Shown here: positions 35,783 to 44,448 of the stretch, piece after piece
Numbering within the stretch: position 1 is the stretch's first letter
Layout of the letters: each line of letters opens with the position of its first letter
Assembly: GCF_004360225.1 (NCBI RefSeq)
Contig: NZ_SNUA01000018.1
Location: forward strand, 19,088-83,087
Reading direction: 5' to 3'
From: Alcanivorax sp. 24
Lineage (GTDB): Bacteria > Pseudomonadota > Gammaproteobacteria > Pseudomonadales > Alcanivoracaceae
DNA: 64,000 nt
Translations under genes and position numbers: made by a program
Notes under the pieces: model-generated
Databases searched by the model: none
What the model saw: the letters and a program-made list of their open reading frames with translations, nothing else
Told to the model about the DNA's origin: nothing

Positions 35783-36913
35783 GTGACCCAATCCGTAGTG
35801 ATCAGCGGAACCGGACTGTGGACCCCGCAGCAGTCCATAAGCAACGACGAGCTGGTGGCGTCGTTCAACAGATACGTGCAGCTCTATAACGAAAGCAACG
35901 CTGCCGCCATCGAGGCCGGTGAACTGGAGGCCCTGAGTCCTTCCAGCACCGGGTTCATCGAGAAAGCCTCGGGCATCAAACAGCGCTATGTGCTGGATAA
36001 GGAAGGGGTCCTGGATCCCGAACGGTTGTGCCCGAGTATCCCCGAGCGCTCCGATGACGAGCTCTCGGTGCAGGCGGAAATCGCCGTCAACGCCGCCCGT
36101 CAGGCACTGGAGAACGCCAAATTGACAGCTGACGATCTGGATGCCGTGCTGGTGGCCTGCTCCAATATGCAGCGCGCCTATCCGGCCATGGCGGTGGAAG
36201 TGCAGCAGGCATTGGGCATGGAGCATGGCTGGGGCTATGACATGAACGTGGCCTGTTCCAGCGCCACCTTCGGTATCCAGGCCGCGGTGGACGCGGTGCG
36301 CAATGGCTCCGCCCGGCGCGTGCTGATGGTCAATCCGGAAATCTGTTCCGGTCACTTGGCCTGGCAGGATCGCGATTGCCACTTCATCTTTGGTGACGTG
36401 GCCACCGCGGTGATCGTGGAGCGGGCCGAGGACGCCACCAGTGACAACCGCTGGGAGATTCTCGGCACCCGGCTGCAAACCCGGTTCTCCAACAATATCC
36501 GCAATAACTTCGGTTTCCTGAACCGGGCCGATCCGTCCGGCATCGGCGCCCGCGATAAACTGTTCCGCCAGGAAGGTCGCAAGGTGTTCAAGGAAGTCTG
36601 TCCCATGGTGGCCGAGCAGATCAGCGGCCATTTGAGCGATCTGGACCTGCCGGTGGAAGAGCTGCGTCGGATGTGGCTGCACCAGGCCAATCTGAGCATG
36701 AACCAGTTCATCGCCCGCCGGGTGCTGGGGCGCGACCCGAGCGAAGAGGAAGCGCCGGTCATTCTGGACGAGTACGCCAATACCAGCTCGGCGGGTTCCA
36801 TTATTGCCTTTCACAAGCACAACGCCGACCTGCCGGTGGACAGCAAGGGGGTGATCTGCTCCTTTGGCGCCGGTTATTCCATCGGCAGCGTGGTGGTCAA
36901 ACGGGTGAAGTAA
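35783..36913 (+). CDS. Beta-ketoacyl-ACP synthase III-type enzyme (FabH-like, long form)
   Basis: 376 residues from GTG with GAGAGGACA upstream. The thiolase-fold triad is visible: Cys in [13 protein letters not shown], His in [10 protein letters not shown] and Asn in [10 protein letters not shown]. It is longer than E. coli FabH (317) because of an insertion near residues 35-85 ([13 protein letters not shown] on). This long type resembles Pseudomonas PA3286 (FabH2), which takes acyl-CoA from beta-oxidation into fatty acid synthesis; that match is from memory. It stands alone, followed by a GGCGTCC tandem repeat. Acyl preference unproven. Confidence 0.85.
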   Translation: MTQSVVISGTGLWTPQQSISNDELVASFNRYVQLYNESNAAAIEAGELEALSPSSTGFIEKASGIKQRYVLDKEGVLDPERLCPSIPERSDDELSVQAEIAVNAARQALENAKLTADDLDAVLVACSNMQRAYPAMAVEVQQALGMEHGWGYDMNVACSSATFGIQAAVDAVRNGSARRVLMVNPEICSGHLAWQDRDCHFIFGDVATAVIVERAEDATSDNRWEILGTRLQTRFSNNIRNNFGFLNRADPSGIGARDKLFRQEGRKVFKEVCPMVAEQISGHLSDLDLPVEELRRMWLHQANLSMNQFIARRVLGRDPSEEEAPVILDEYANTSSAGSIIAFHKHNADLPVDSKGVICSFGAGYSIGSVVVKRVK

Positions 36914-36973
36914 AGAATGCGGGACGCTTGACGCCGGACGCTTGACGCTTAAAGGATAAAATCCAAGCTGTTT

Positions 36974-37026
36974 CGCGTCCGGCGTCCGGCGTCCGGCGTC
37001 CGGCGTCCGGCGTCCGGCGTCCGGCG
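36974..37026. repeat. GGCGTCC tandem repeat (VNTR-type), copy 1
   Basis: Six perfect GGCGTCC heptamers after a variant CGCGTCC, ending one base before the stop of the Zn-alcohol dehydrogenase. The left flank (36919-36950) carries GACGCTTGACGCCGGACGC, nearly the inverse, so the ends can pair. Confidence 0.9.
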
Positions 37027-37027
37027 T

Positions 37028-38110
37028 TTAGCTCCCCGCGTCCAGAATTACCCGGCCCGCCACCTGACCTTTTTCCAGGTCTTCCACCGCTTGCGCGGCG
37101 CCTTCCAGCGGACGGTGCTCGATATGGATTGGGGGCAGGTTCTTCTCCTTGGCGAAAACCACCAGGTCTTCCAGTTCCTTCAGTGTGCCCACGTAAGAGC
37201 CGATGATGCTTACCGCTTTGTTGGTAATGATCGGCAATGGGTAGCGCAGTTCGCCACCGTGCAAACCCACCGGTACGTATTTGCCGCCCTTGCCGAGAAG
37301 ACTCAACGCCAATTGAGCGGTCTGCTCATTGCCGACGAAGTCCAGGGCCGCCTGCACCGTGCCCGGACAGGTTTTCGCCACCACCCGGCTCAACTTCGGC
37401 GTATTCGGATCGAAACCGTGGCGTGCACCGCTTTCCTGGGCCAACTGGCGTTTCTCCTCGGAAACGTCGATACCGATCACGTTGCCGATGCCCATGGCCT
37501 GAAGGATACGCAGCGCCATCTGGCCCAGGCCGCCGCAACCGATCACCACGATCCACTGGTCATCCGCCAGCGGCAGCACTTTGTTGATGGCGGAGAAGGT
37601 GGTCAGCCCGGAGCAGGCCAGGGTGGCGGCGTCACCGGGGTTAAGACCACTGATATCGAGCAGATAGCGGGGGTGAGGTACGACAATATGGTCAGCGTAG
37701 CCGCCCGGTTTGTTCACGCCCAGGTGCGCGGGAGCGACACACAGATTTTCCTCGCCTTTCTGGCAGGCGCCGCACTTACCACAGCCGATCCACGGATAGA
37801 TCAGGCGTTGATCGCCGGGTTTGACACCGGTGACCTGATCGCCCGCCGCCACCACGGTGCCGATGACCTCGTGGCCCAGGGTAAGCGGCAACGGCATGGC
37901 GAAGTTCAGTCGCTTGTCGCCGCCCAATTCAAAATAGCCGTCATGAAGATGAACGTCGCTGTGGCAGACCCCACAGTAGTTGACCTTGAGCAGTACTTCA
38001 TTGCCGGCGGGAGCGGGCAGCTCGTAGCTTTGCGGTGCGATCGGCCCGCCGAACTCCTGGAATTCGAAGCGGCGGCTGTCCGATACGCCGTTTTGTTGTT
38101 CTGCAGTCAT
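37028..38110 (-). CDS. Zinc-dependent alcohol dehydrogenase (medium-chain, AdhP-like)
   Basis: 360 residues. Catalytic zinc ligands lie in NYCGVCHSDVHLHDG and LTLGHEVIGTV; structural zinc ligands in CGKCGACQKGEENLC; the NAD-binding Rossmann glycine motif is VIGCGGLGQMAL. It oxidises an alcohol to an aldehyde or the reverse. It is divergent from a succinate-semialdehyde-type dehydrogenase; the 276-bp gap contains two palindromes. The pair could oxidise an omega-hydroxy acid (for example 4-hydroxybutyrate) to a dicarboxylate; this is inference. Length normal. Confidence 0.9.
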   Translation of the reverse strand: MTAEQQNGVSDSRRFEFQEFGGPIAPQSYELPAPAGNEVLLKVNYCGVCHSDVHLHDGYFELGGDKRLNFAMPLPLTLGHEVIGTVVAAGDQVTGVKPGDQRLIYPWIGCGKCGACQKGEENLCVAPAHLGVNKPGGYADHIVVPHPRYLLDISGLNPGDAATLACSGLTTFSAINKVLPLADDQWIVVIGCGGLGQMALRILQAMGIGNVIGIDVSEEKRQLAQESGARHGFDPNTPKLSRVVAKTCPGTVQAALDFVGNEQTAQLALSLLGKGGKYVPVGLHGGELRYPLPIITNKAVSIIGSYVGTLKELEDLVVFAKEKNLPPIHIEHRPLEGAAQAVEDLEKGQVAGRVILDAGS

Positions 38111-38179
38111 GGCTGGCGTCCTTGTAAGTAACGTCTTTGGGGCCGGTCACGCGGGTTGGCCGCATCGACAGGGTATTTG

Positions 38180-38195
38180 TATGCTGTACATCATA
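38180..38195. promoter_or_regulatory. 16-bp imperfect palindrome between adh and aldehyde dehydrogenase
   Basis: TATGCTGTACATCATA: 14 of 16 bases are symmetrical (TATGnTGTACAnCATA). It lies 70 bp upstream of the adh start, a place fitting an operator. The cognate regulator is not known. Confidence 0.45.
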
Positions 38196-38307
38196 TACGG
38201 CAAGTTGGCGGGCAGGGCTATCGTCCGAGGCGACGATTTCCACCGTGCCACCACTCATGACACCACTCATGACACTCCTCATGGTGCTTTCCGTAGTAAA
38301 TTAAATA

Positions 38308-38319
38308 TACCGCGCGGTA
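38308..38319. promoter_or_regulatory. Perfect 12-bp palindrome, candidate TetR operator
   Basis: TACCGCGCGGTA within TAAATATACCGCGCGGTAGG, 68 bp before the aldehyde dehydrogenase start. Palindromes with a CCGCGCGG core are common operators of TetR proteins. The TetR gene directly downstream of the dehydrogenase is the natural candidate. Confidence 0.55.
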
Positions 38320-38386
38320 GGCCGGCTTGACCAACCTTGGTCGAGGCCGCCGGCCAGTACTGTTCAGACTACCCACGGAGACGGCT

Positions 38387-39850
38387 ATGTCCGCTGAACT
38401 TCAGGATTCGACCTTGCTGTGTCACCAGTCACTGATCGATGGTGTCTGGTGTGACGCGCGATCCGGCCTTGCTTTTGACGTCAAGAATCCGGCCACTGGC
38501 GAGGTACTGACGCAGGTGCCGGATATGGGGGCCGTTGATGCCCGCACCGCGGTGGAGGCGGCCGGCGCTGCCTTCACCGATTGGCGCCGCCGATCGGCCA
38601 GGGAACGCATGACGATTCTGCGTCGCTGGCATCAGGAGATCGTTGCTAATGCCGACGACCTGGCCTTGCTGCTTACCTTGGAGCAGGGCAAACCATTGGC
38701 GGAAGCCCGGGCGGAGGTGCTTTCCGGTGCCAATTTCGTCGATTGGTTCGCCGCGGAAGCGATGCGGGTGATGGGGGATATTCTGCCGCCAGCGGACAAC
38801 AGCCGCCGTGAATGGGCAACGCGCTATCCGGTCGGTGTGGTGGCGGCGATCACTCCGTGGAATTTTCCGTCCTCCATGGTCACCCGCAAAGTGGCCCCGG
38901 CTCTCGCGGCCGGCTGTACCGTGGTGCTCAAGCCGGCCGAGGACACGCCGCTGTCCGCACTGGCGTTGGCGACGCTGGCGGAGCGGGCCGGGGTGCCGGC
39001 GGGTGTCTTCAACGTGGTTACCGCTTCCCATGGCGCGGAAGTGGGTGGAGAACTGACCGCCAATCCTCGGGTACGCAAATTGTCGTTCACCGGATCCACG
39101 GCGGTGGGTAAGTTGTTGATGGCTCAGTGCGCGGCCACGGTGAAGAAAGTCAGCCTGGAACTGGGCGGCAACGCGCCGTTCCTGGTGTTCGAGGACGCGG
39201 ATCTGGACGAGGCGGTGGCCGGCGCCATCGCCATCAAGTTCTATAACACTGGTCAGACCTGCATCTGCGCCAATCGCATCATGGTGCACGAGCGCGTCTA
39301 CGATGCTTTTCTGGAACGGCTTGCCCGGGCGGTGGGAACGCTGGTGTTGGGTGAGGGCACCAGGGATGGCGTGACCCAGGGGCCACTGATCAATCCGGCG
39401 GCGTTTGAAAAGGTGTCGGCTCTGGTGGACGACGCGGTATCGTCGGGTGCCACGGTGGTGACCGGCGGTGGCGGTGATGCCGGTTTGGGAGGAACCTTCT
39501 ATCCGTTGACCGTTCTGGGCGATGTCACTCCGGCAATGAAGGTGTTCAATACCGAGATCTTCGGCCCGGTGGCGCCAGTATATCGGTTCAGTGATGAACA
39601 GGAGGTCATCCGGCTCGCCAATGATACCCCTTATGGACTGGCGGCCTATGCCTACACTCGGGACCTGGGGCGGATTTTCCGGCTCAACGAGCAGCTCGAA
39701 TACGGCATGGTCGGCGTCAACACGCCGCGTTTCGTTTCGGAGACGGTGCCCTTTGGTGGTGTCAAGGAATCGGGAATTGGCCGTGAAGGCTCGGTGTACG
39801 GCATCGATGAATTCCTGGAAACCCGTTATTTGTGTGTGGCCGGGCTGTAG
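38387..39850 (+). CDS. NAD(P)-dependent succinate-semialdehyde-type dehydrogenase
   Basis: 487 residues from the ATG behind CGGAG; an upstream in-frame start is non-conserved. Aldehyde dehydrogenase family: cofactor motif ITPWNFPSSMVTRK, FTGSTAVGK, catalytic Glu in LELGGNAPFLVF and catalytic Cys in NTGQTCICANR. The 'FLVFEDADLDEAV' and C-terminal PFGGVKESGIGREGS patterns are typical of GabD-type enzymes that make succinate from succinate semialdehyde. The divergent alcohol dehydrogenase and downstream TetR suggest a small regulated module. Related aldehydes such as glutarate semialdehyde are possible. Confidence 0.9.
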   Translation: MSAELQDSTLLCHQSLIDGVWCDARSGLAFDVKNPATGEVLTQVPDMGAVDARTAVEAAGAAFTDWRRRSARERMTILRRWHQEIVANADDLALLLTLEQGKPLAEARAEVLSGANFVDWFAAEAMRVMGDILPPADNSRREWATRYPVGVVAAITPWNFPSSMVTRKVAPALAAGCTVVLKPAEDTPLSALALATLAERAGVPAGVFNVVTASHGAEVGGELTANPRVRKLSFTGSTAVGKLLMAQCAATVKKVSLELGGNAPFLVFEDADLDEAVAGAIAIKFYNTGQTCICANRIMVHERVYDAFLERLARAVGTLVLGEGTRDGVTQGPLINPAAFEKVSALVDDAVSSGATVVTGGGGDAGLGGTFYPLTVLGDVTPAMKVFNTEIFGPVAPVYRFSDEQEVIRLANDTPYGLAAYAYTRDLGRIFRLNEQLEYGMVGVNTPRFVSETVPFGGVKESGIGREGSVYGIDEFLETRYLCVAGL

Positions 39851-39854
39851 GGGC

Positions 39855-39881
39855 GTGGCGGCTTGCCCGCCACTGTTTCTT
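39855..39881 (+). terminator. Weak terminator-like hairpin after the aldehyde dehydrogenase
   Basis: GTGGCGG, loop CTTGC, CCGCCAC, then TGTTTCTT. The T-tract is short. It may reduce readthrough into tetR. Confidence 0.4.
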
Positions 39882-39940
39882 CCGCCTCCCGAGACGCTGT
39901 GCTAACCTCGAAAAACCCTCATTTCTATTGGAGAAAACGC

Positions 39941-40645
39941 TTGTCAGCGGATAAAAAACGAGGCGCTAGGCAGACCTCGAACGGCGAGCAGTTGGCGGAG
40001 GCCGTGGTTGATGGCGTTCAGGATACGACACTGATCGAGACGCGTCGCAATCAGATTTGTGATGCCGCTCTGGAGCTGTTTCTGGAGAAGGGATTCGCTT
40101 CCACCACGATCCGCGATATCTGTGCCCGCTCCGGCGTCAACCAGGCCAGTATTTACGACTACATCGCCAATAAAAACGACATTCTGCGGCGTTTGCTGAA
40201 CAAGCTTTGGTTTCGTCCGGATGTGCCGACCCTGGCTGAGCGTCTGGATCAAAGCGGCGACACTCGGTTCGCGGACACGGTGGCGGATTATCTGCGGGAC
40301 ACCTGGACCAAGAAGCGCCGGGGCACACTGCTGATCTACCGTTCGGTGCCTTATCTGCAGGAGGATGACCGCCGTGCCATGCGCGCGCGTGACCGGGCGG
40401 TAATTGAAGGACTGGCCGCGCGTTTACGTCAACGGGCGAGGTTGTCCGAGGAGGATCCTCGCGCGGAGGTGCTGGCGAACCTGATTATTTTTCTCGGCGC
40501 GTTCGCGCCGATGCGGGATTGGCTTAACAAGGAAGTGGATGACGAGGTCATCCTGCGCACGGTGTCCGCCGGGGTGGCGGCCATGCTGGATCAACTGGCG
40601 CGTGAAAATTCGATGGGCAATCCGTCCGGCAAGGATAGCGCCTGA
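39941..40645 (+). CDS. TetR/AcrR-family transcriptional regulator
   Basis: 234 residues if started at TTG, which has GGAGAAAACGC just upstream; the frame is open 26 codons further, without a good site. The N-terminal helix-turn-helix is clear: RRNQICDAALELFLEKGFAS, TTIRDICARSGVNQASIYDY, IANKNDILRRLL. The ligand-binding part is of the TetR_C type with ends GVAAMLDQLA. It follows the aldehyde dehydrogenase on the same strand. It probably controls the adh/aldehyde dehydrogenase pair through the palindromes between them, and could also bind the acyl-CoA-locus operators; the sequence does not decide this. Confidence 0.88.
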   Translation: MSADKKRGARQTSNGEQLAEAVVDGVQDTTLIETRRNQICDAALELFLEKGFASTTIRDICARSGVNQASIYDYIANKNDILRRLLNKLWFRPDVPTLAERLDQSGDTRFADTVADYLRDTWTKKRRGTLLIYRSVPYLQEDDRRAMRARDRAVIEGLAARLRQRARLSEEDPRAEVLANLIIFLGAFAPMRDWLNKEVDDEVILRTVSAGVAAMLDQLARENSMGNPSGKDSA

Positions 40646-40706
40646 CACTGGCGTGACGTGTTTTATCGCGATTTAAAGGAAAACGGCACTACCCTCCATC
40701 GTGGGT

Positions 40707-40803
40707 CGCTACAGCGCCGCTGTGGGAAGCTTGCTTGCAAGCGAATTCTGGGGTCGGAAGCCCATTCGCGTGCAAGCAAGCTTCCCACAGTGGCTTCGTA
40801 GCC
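40707..40803. repeat. REP dyad
   Basis: TACAGCGCCGCTGTGGGAAG, CTTGCTTGCAAGCGAATTC, spacer, ATTCGCGTGCAAGCAAGCTT, CCCACAGTGGCTTCGTAGC: a full two-arm REP unit between convergent genes. Confidence 0.85.
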
Positions 40804-40809
40804 CCTTCC

Positions 40810-40840
40810 GTGCCCGCGGCATTATCGCCGCGGGCACTTT
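40810..40840. terminator. Strong hairpin terminator between tetR and TRAP permease genes
   Basis: Perfect 11-bp stem GTGCCCGCGGC/GCCGCGGGCAC with loop ATTATC, followed by TTT on the plus strand. Position between convergent stops suggests bidirectional use. Confidence 0.7.
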
Positions 40841-40858
40841 GGTTCTGGCGGTGATGAA

Positions 40859-42784
40859 TTACGCGGTCTGCGCCAGCCGGCGATTATCGTTCCAGACCAA
40901 TGCCACCAGCACTGCCGAGGCGACGCCGCCGATAACGGTGGTCATCAGTCCCGGGAAGCTGAAGGCGAAGCCCGCCGCGATCAGCGGAAAACGCAGCCAG
41001 GGACGCACCCGGCCGGCGCCGAGCAGATACCCCTCCAGCCCCCCGGAGATCAACATGATGCCAATGATGATTGACGGCAGCACGTAGATCAGCGGTGTCA
41101 GATCACCCTGTAGGACCAGCGCTGGTTGAAACAGGAAAAACAGGGGCACGAAGTAGATCACCACCCCCAGGCGCATGGCGGTGAAGGAGGTTCGCATCGG
41201 TCTGCCGCCAGCGATGGTAGCGGCCAGGAACGCAGCGGCACCTACTGGCGGTGTGATTGCGGACAGCATCGCGTAGTAAACGATAAAAAAGTGAACGGCG
41301 ATAGTATTAAGGCCACCAACGTCAATGATCGCCGGTGCCAGCGTCACTGCCAGGAAAATATAGGCGACGATGGCCAAGCCGGCCATACCCATGACAAAAC
41401 AGGCAAGTATTCCGAAGAGCAGAATCAGGAATATGTTGCCTCCGCCCAGACTGACCAGTCCCGAGGTAAGAGCTCCGGTGACGCCGGTGATGGTGAGTGC
41501 ACTGACGACGAAGGCTATGGGGAGAATAATGGCGGCGGTTTGGGTCACCAGCACGCCGATCTGACGCAGGGTCTGGTACAGGCGCCTGGGCGTCATGCGG
41601 GTATCCTTCTGAAGGAAGGAGAGCGCGACCATGAGAATGCAGGCGTACCAGGGAGCATAATATTCCCAACGCATGTACAGCAGTCCCCAGATCAGAAATG
41701 CCAGCACGGAAATAAACGGCCAGCCTCGCTTCAGCACTTCCCGGGTGGAGGGGAGTTGGTCGCGGGGCACGCCTTCCAGTCCCACTCGTGCGGCGTAGGC
41801 ATCCACCTGTAACAGCAGGCCAAAATAGAACAACAGGGACGGAATGATTGCTGCGATCATTATCGTGGCATAATCCACCCCAATGGTAATGGCCATTACG
41901 AAAGCAATTGCGCCCATTACTGGAGGCATCAGCACTCCGCCGGTGGAGGCGCAGGCTTCGATGGCACCTGCATAATGAGGCGGGTAGCCCACTTTTTTCA
42001 TGGTTGGGATGGTGATGGAACCCGTCCCTGCAATATTAGAAAATACGGAGCCTGACAGGCTGCCAAAAAAGGCGCTGGCGACCACGGAAACTTTTGCTGG
42101 CCCCCCTCTGTAACGCCCGAAACTGGCGTTCGCCAAGTCGATAAAGAACGCTCCCCCTCCGGTGGCGATCAGAACGCCGGCGAAAACCAGGAAGCCGAGA
42201 ATGATTTCCGCTACGATTTTTGTGGTGATCCCCATCATGCCCTCGGCGCGGAACACGTGCGCTTCGATCATACGGTCAAAGCTGTAGGGAATGCCCATTA
42301 ACAGCCCGGGTAATTGGTCGGAGATAAGCGGGTATAAACCAAGCCCGACCACTACCAACAGGAAAGGCAAGCCTCCACTGCGCCGAGCAACCTCCAGCAT
42401 CAAAAGCCACATTACCGTGCCGAGAGGTACATGACTCCAACTGGATTGGACCATGTCCCATGCGTAATTCGAGAAGTAGAAACTGATTCCCAAGGCGGCG
42501 GCCGCCCCGATCAAGTCATAAAAGGGAATCCGGGTCTGTCCGCGGCGCGCGGGAAGAGCTATGAAGGCGGCCGCCACGAAGAGGCCGATGAATAGCCAGT
42601 AGTACTGGCCTTCCAGAAGGCGGTCGCCGTTCCAGGTAACACCGAAAATATAAACTATGCCTATACCCAGACCGGCAATAGTGAGAAACACGAATAGCAA
42701 ACTTTGCCAGGAATACAGCTCGCCCAAGCGTGTGGGTTCGGCTTGCTCGGAGCTGTTCTCCAATGCTATTGATGAGTCGTTCAT
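40859..42784 (-). CDS. TRAP transporter fused permease (TAXI-TRAP, DctQM-like)
   Basis: 641 residues from the ATG; a start 22 codons upstream is non-conserved. Many hydrophobic helices: an N-terminal DctQ-like four-helix part and a large DctM-like part with GGGAFFIDLANASFGRYRGG, SGSVFSNIAGTGSITIPTMK and EACASTGGVLMPPVMGAIAF, all hallmarks of fused 4TM/12TM TRAP permeases. They import carboxylates using sodium and a periplasmic binding protein. Two TAXI-type binding proteins lie directly upstream on the same strand. Substrate unknown. Confidence 0.92.
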   Translation of the reverse strand: MNDSSIALENSSEQAEPTRLGELYSWQSLLFVFLTIAGLGIGIVYIFGVTWNGDRLLEGQYYWLFIGLFVAAAFIALPARRGQTRIPFYDLIGAAAALGISFYFSNYAWDMVQSSWSHVPLGTVMWLLMLEVARRSGGLPFLLVVVGLGLYPLISDQLPGLLMGIPYSFDRMIEAHVFRAEGMMGITTKIVAEIILGFLVFAGVLIATGGGAFFIDLANASFGRYRGGPAKVSVVASAFFGSLSGSVFSNIAGTGSITIPTMKKVGYPPHYAGAIEACASTGGVLMPPVMGAIAFVMAITIGVDYATIMIAAIIPSLLFYFGLLLQVDAYAARVGLEGVPRDQLPSTREVLKRGWPFISVLAFLIWGLLYMRWEYYAPWYACILMVALSFLQKDTRMTPRRLYQTLRQIGVLVTQTAAIILPIAFVVSALTITGVTGALTSGLVSLGGGNIFLILLFGILACFVMGMAGLAIVAYIFLAVTLAPAIIDVGGLNTIAVHFFIVYYAMLSAITPPVGAAAFLAATIAGGRPMRTSFTAMRLGVVIYFVPLFFLFQPALVLQGDLTPLIYVLPSIIIGIMLISGGLEGYLLGAGRVRPWLRFPLIAAGFAFSFPGLMTTVIGGVASAVLVALVWNDNRRLAQTA

Positions 42785-42875
42785 GGTATTCCGCTCGGCA
42801 ATGGAAATGGTGGTTGATCGGGGAGCGAGCACGGTGCAGAGCCGCTGCAACGGCTCTACACTGCGTTCAAGCTGA

Positions 42876-44078
42876 TCAGAGACGGGACCGGAAGCGCTCT
42901 AAACCGCTGGTGTGTTTATTCAGGATCTTGATGAAATCCGGGTTGTCCCCGCTAATCTTGATGCCTGCTTTAGCTGCTTCTTTTTGGGCTGCCTGGCGTG
43001 CTTGCATCCATTGATCCATTTTCTTCTTGGCCGCTTCGTTCAAGGTATTGTCTTTATCGGTCCAAACACCGATTTCCTCTAAATATTTAACGGTGCCTTC
43101 ATGAACTGGAAGTGGAGAGCGATCCAGATAAGTGCGGAATTGTTCCAATGACATCCGGCTGGCCATGGGATGGGAGCCTTTGTAGGCATCATAGGACTGA
43201 TGGAACCATTTCACCAAGTTGTATACAAAGTCCGCATCCGCATCCGCGGGGACACTGTATAGAAAATTAGAAGTGGCCCCGTCGATGCCACGAGCCGTGG
43301 AAACGCCGAGGCTGATCTCCGTTGGGATTAGCATGGGACGGTGCTCAAGAAACGCGCCCCAGGCTTCGGTATTATCATTATCCAGCGGTAGCCAACGGAT
43401 GCTGCCGGGGGCGCCCTCCATTTCAGACATTACCGAGCTGATTGGGGAGCACCAGGCGACGTCCGCCTTTCCTTCAACCACGGAGCGACAGTTTTCGCCA
43501 TAACTGCCCGCGGGCACGAATTGCAGAGTTTGTTCTATCTGTTCCGCGGAGAGGCCGAGATAGGCACCCAGCCCGTCGGTGACGGAGGAGATCATGGCGG
43601 GAGAAAACATGCCCTTGGCCACACGGTAGCCGCCATCTTTCAGATCCTCCACGGTTTGCAGTTTGGAATCTCCAGAAACAACCAATCCCCAAGGGGTATC
43701 GGTATGGTGCCAAATGATTCGTTGTGCTACGGGTTTCGTGGTCGCATACCCGCCAACTCCTTCGATCTGATACAACATTTCGGCGCCAGCCACGGATGAC
43801 ACAGTGATGTCACGGCGGTCGGTAAGGCGTCGATAACGCATGGATTCGTTATCTTCCGGTACCACCCTGACAACGGCCCCTACCTCTTTTTGCAGAATGG
43901 GAGCCCAGCCATTGGCTGATGCAAAACTGGCCGTGCCGGTGCCTGGCGTGCCGACGACCAGCAGCCTTGGCCATTCAAAATCGCTGGTTTCATTTGCGCT
44001 GGCGATCATTGGGCCTGCGGAGAGGAGCGCGATCGATAGCGCTGGGCCTAAAGCTTTGAATAGAATCGGGTGTTTCAT
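42876..44078 (-). CDS. TAXI-family TRAP solute-binding protein (paralogue A)
   Basis: 400 residues with a signal peptide ending near MIASA. TAXI pattern: LLVVGTPGTGTASFASANGW, then VVPEDNESMRYRRLTDRRDI and GGYRVAKGMFSPAM. It binds the substrate in the periplasm for the fused TRAP permease 91 bp downstream. It is clearly paralogous to the next upstream gene, roughly two-thirds identical by eye over the full length, with conserved blocks HRPMLIPTEI and DRxPLPVHEGTVKYL. The start has AAGGACCCACCCG upstream. Confidence 0.9.
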   Translation of the reverse strand: MKHPILFKALGPALSIALLSAGPMIASANETSDFEWPRLLVVGTPGTGTASFASANGWAPILQKEVGAVVRVVPEDNESMRYRRLTDRRDITVSSVAGAEMLYQIEGVGGYATTKPVAQRIIWHHTDTPWGLVVSGDSKLQTVEDLKDGGYRVAKGMFSPAMISSVTDGLGAYLGLSAEQIEQTLQFVPAGSYGENCRSVVEGKADVAWCSPISSVMSEMEGAPGSIRWLPLDNDNTEAWGAFLEHRPMLIPTEISLGVSTARGIDGATSNFLYSVPADADADFVYNLVKWFHQSYDAYKGSHPMASRMSLEQFRTYLDRSPLPVHEGTVKYLEEIGVWTDKDNTLNEAAKKKMDQWMQARQAAQKEAAKAGIKISGDNPDFIKILNKHTSGLERFRSRL

Positions 44079-44448
44079 CGGGTGGGTCCTTATTCTTAAA
44101 ATTTATCAGTGCTCCCGGTGTCGTGGGGAGGTGATGGAGCGGTATGCTGACCGGTCCTGGGGGTATTTAGGGATGACTCAGAACGTTGGCATGACTCCCT
44201 GGGTGATCAAGAAATATACATTTATATTTTGGAATATTGTTTTAAAAAAGACGTTCGAAGGGTAAACCGGAGATAGCCCAGGCTTCAAGGCATCTGGCGG
44301 GAATTCCATGAAAAAGTGCTCGAAAGGGCTGGAAAGCTACCGTGCGGCCCTGAAGATGCGATATTCGTCCCTTGGCCGGATTCCCATCCGGCTGCTCCTG
44401 GCCGGCAAAGAGACATCACGGGTCAGAAGCAGCACTTGCAGGGTTTCT
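44079..44448. other. Gap between the two TAXI genes, no gene seen
   Basis: 370 bp, AT-rich around 44210-44260 (AAATATACATTTATATTTTG). A short GCCGGAT/ATCCGGC hairpin is at 44375-44392 after the upstream TAXI stop, without a T-tract. A separate promoter for paralogue A may lie here. No ORF in it looks conserved. Confidence 0.5.
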
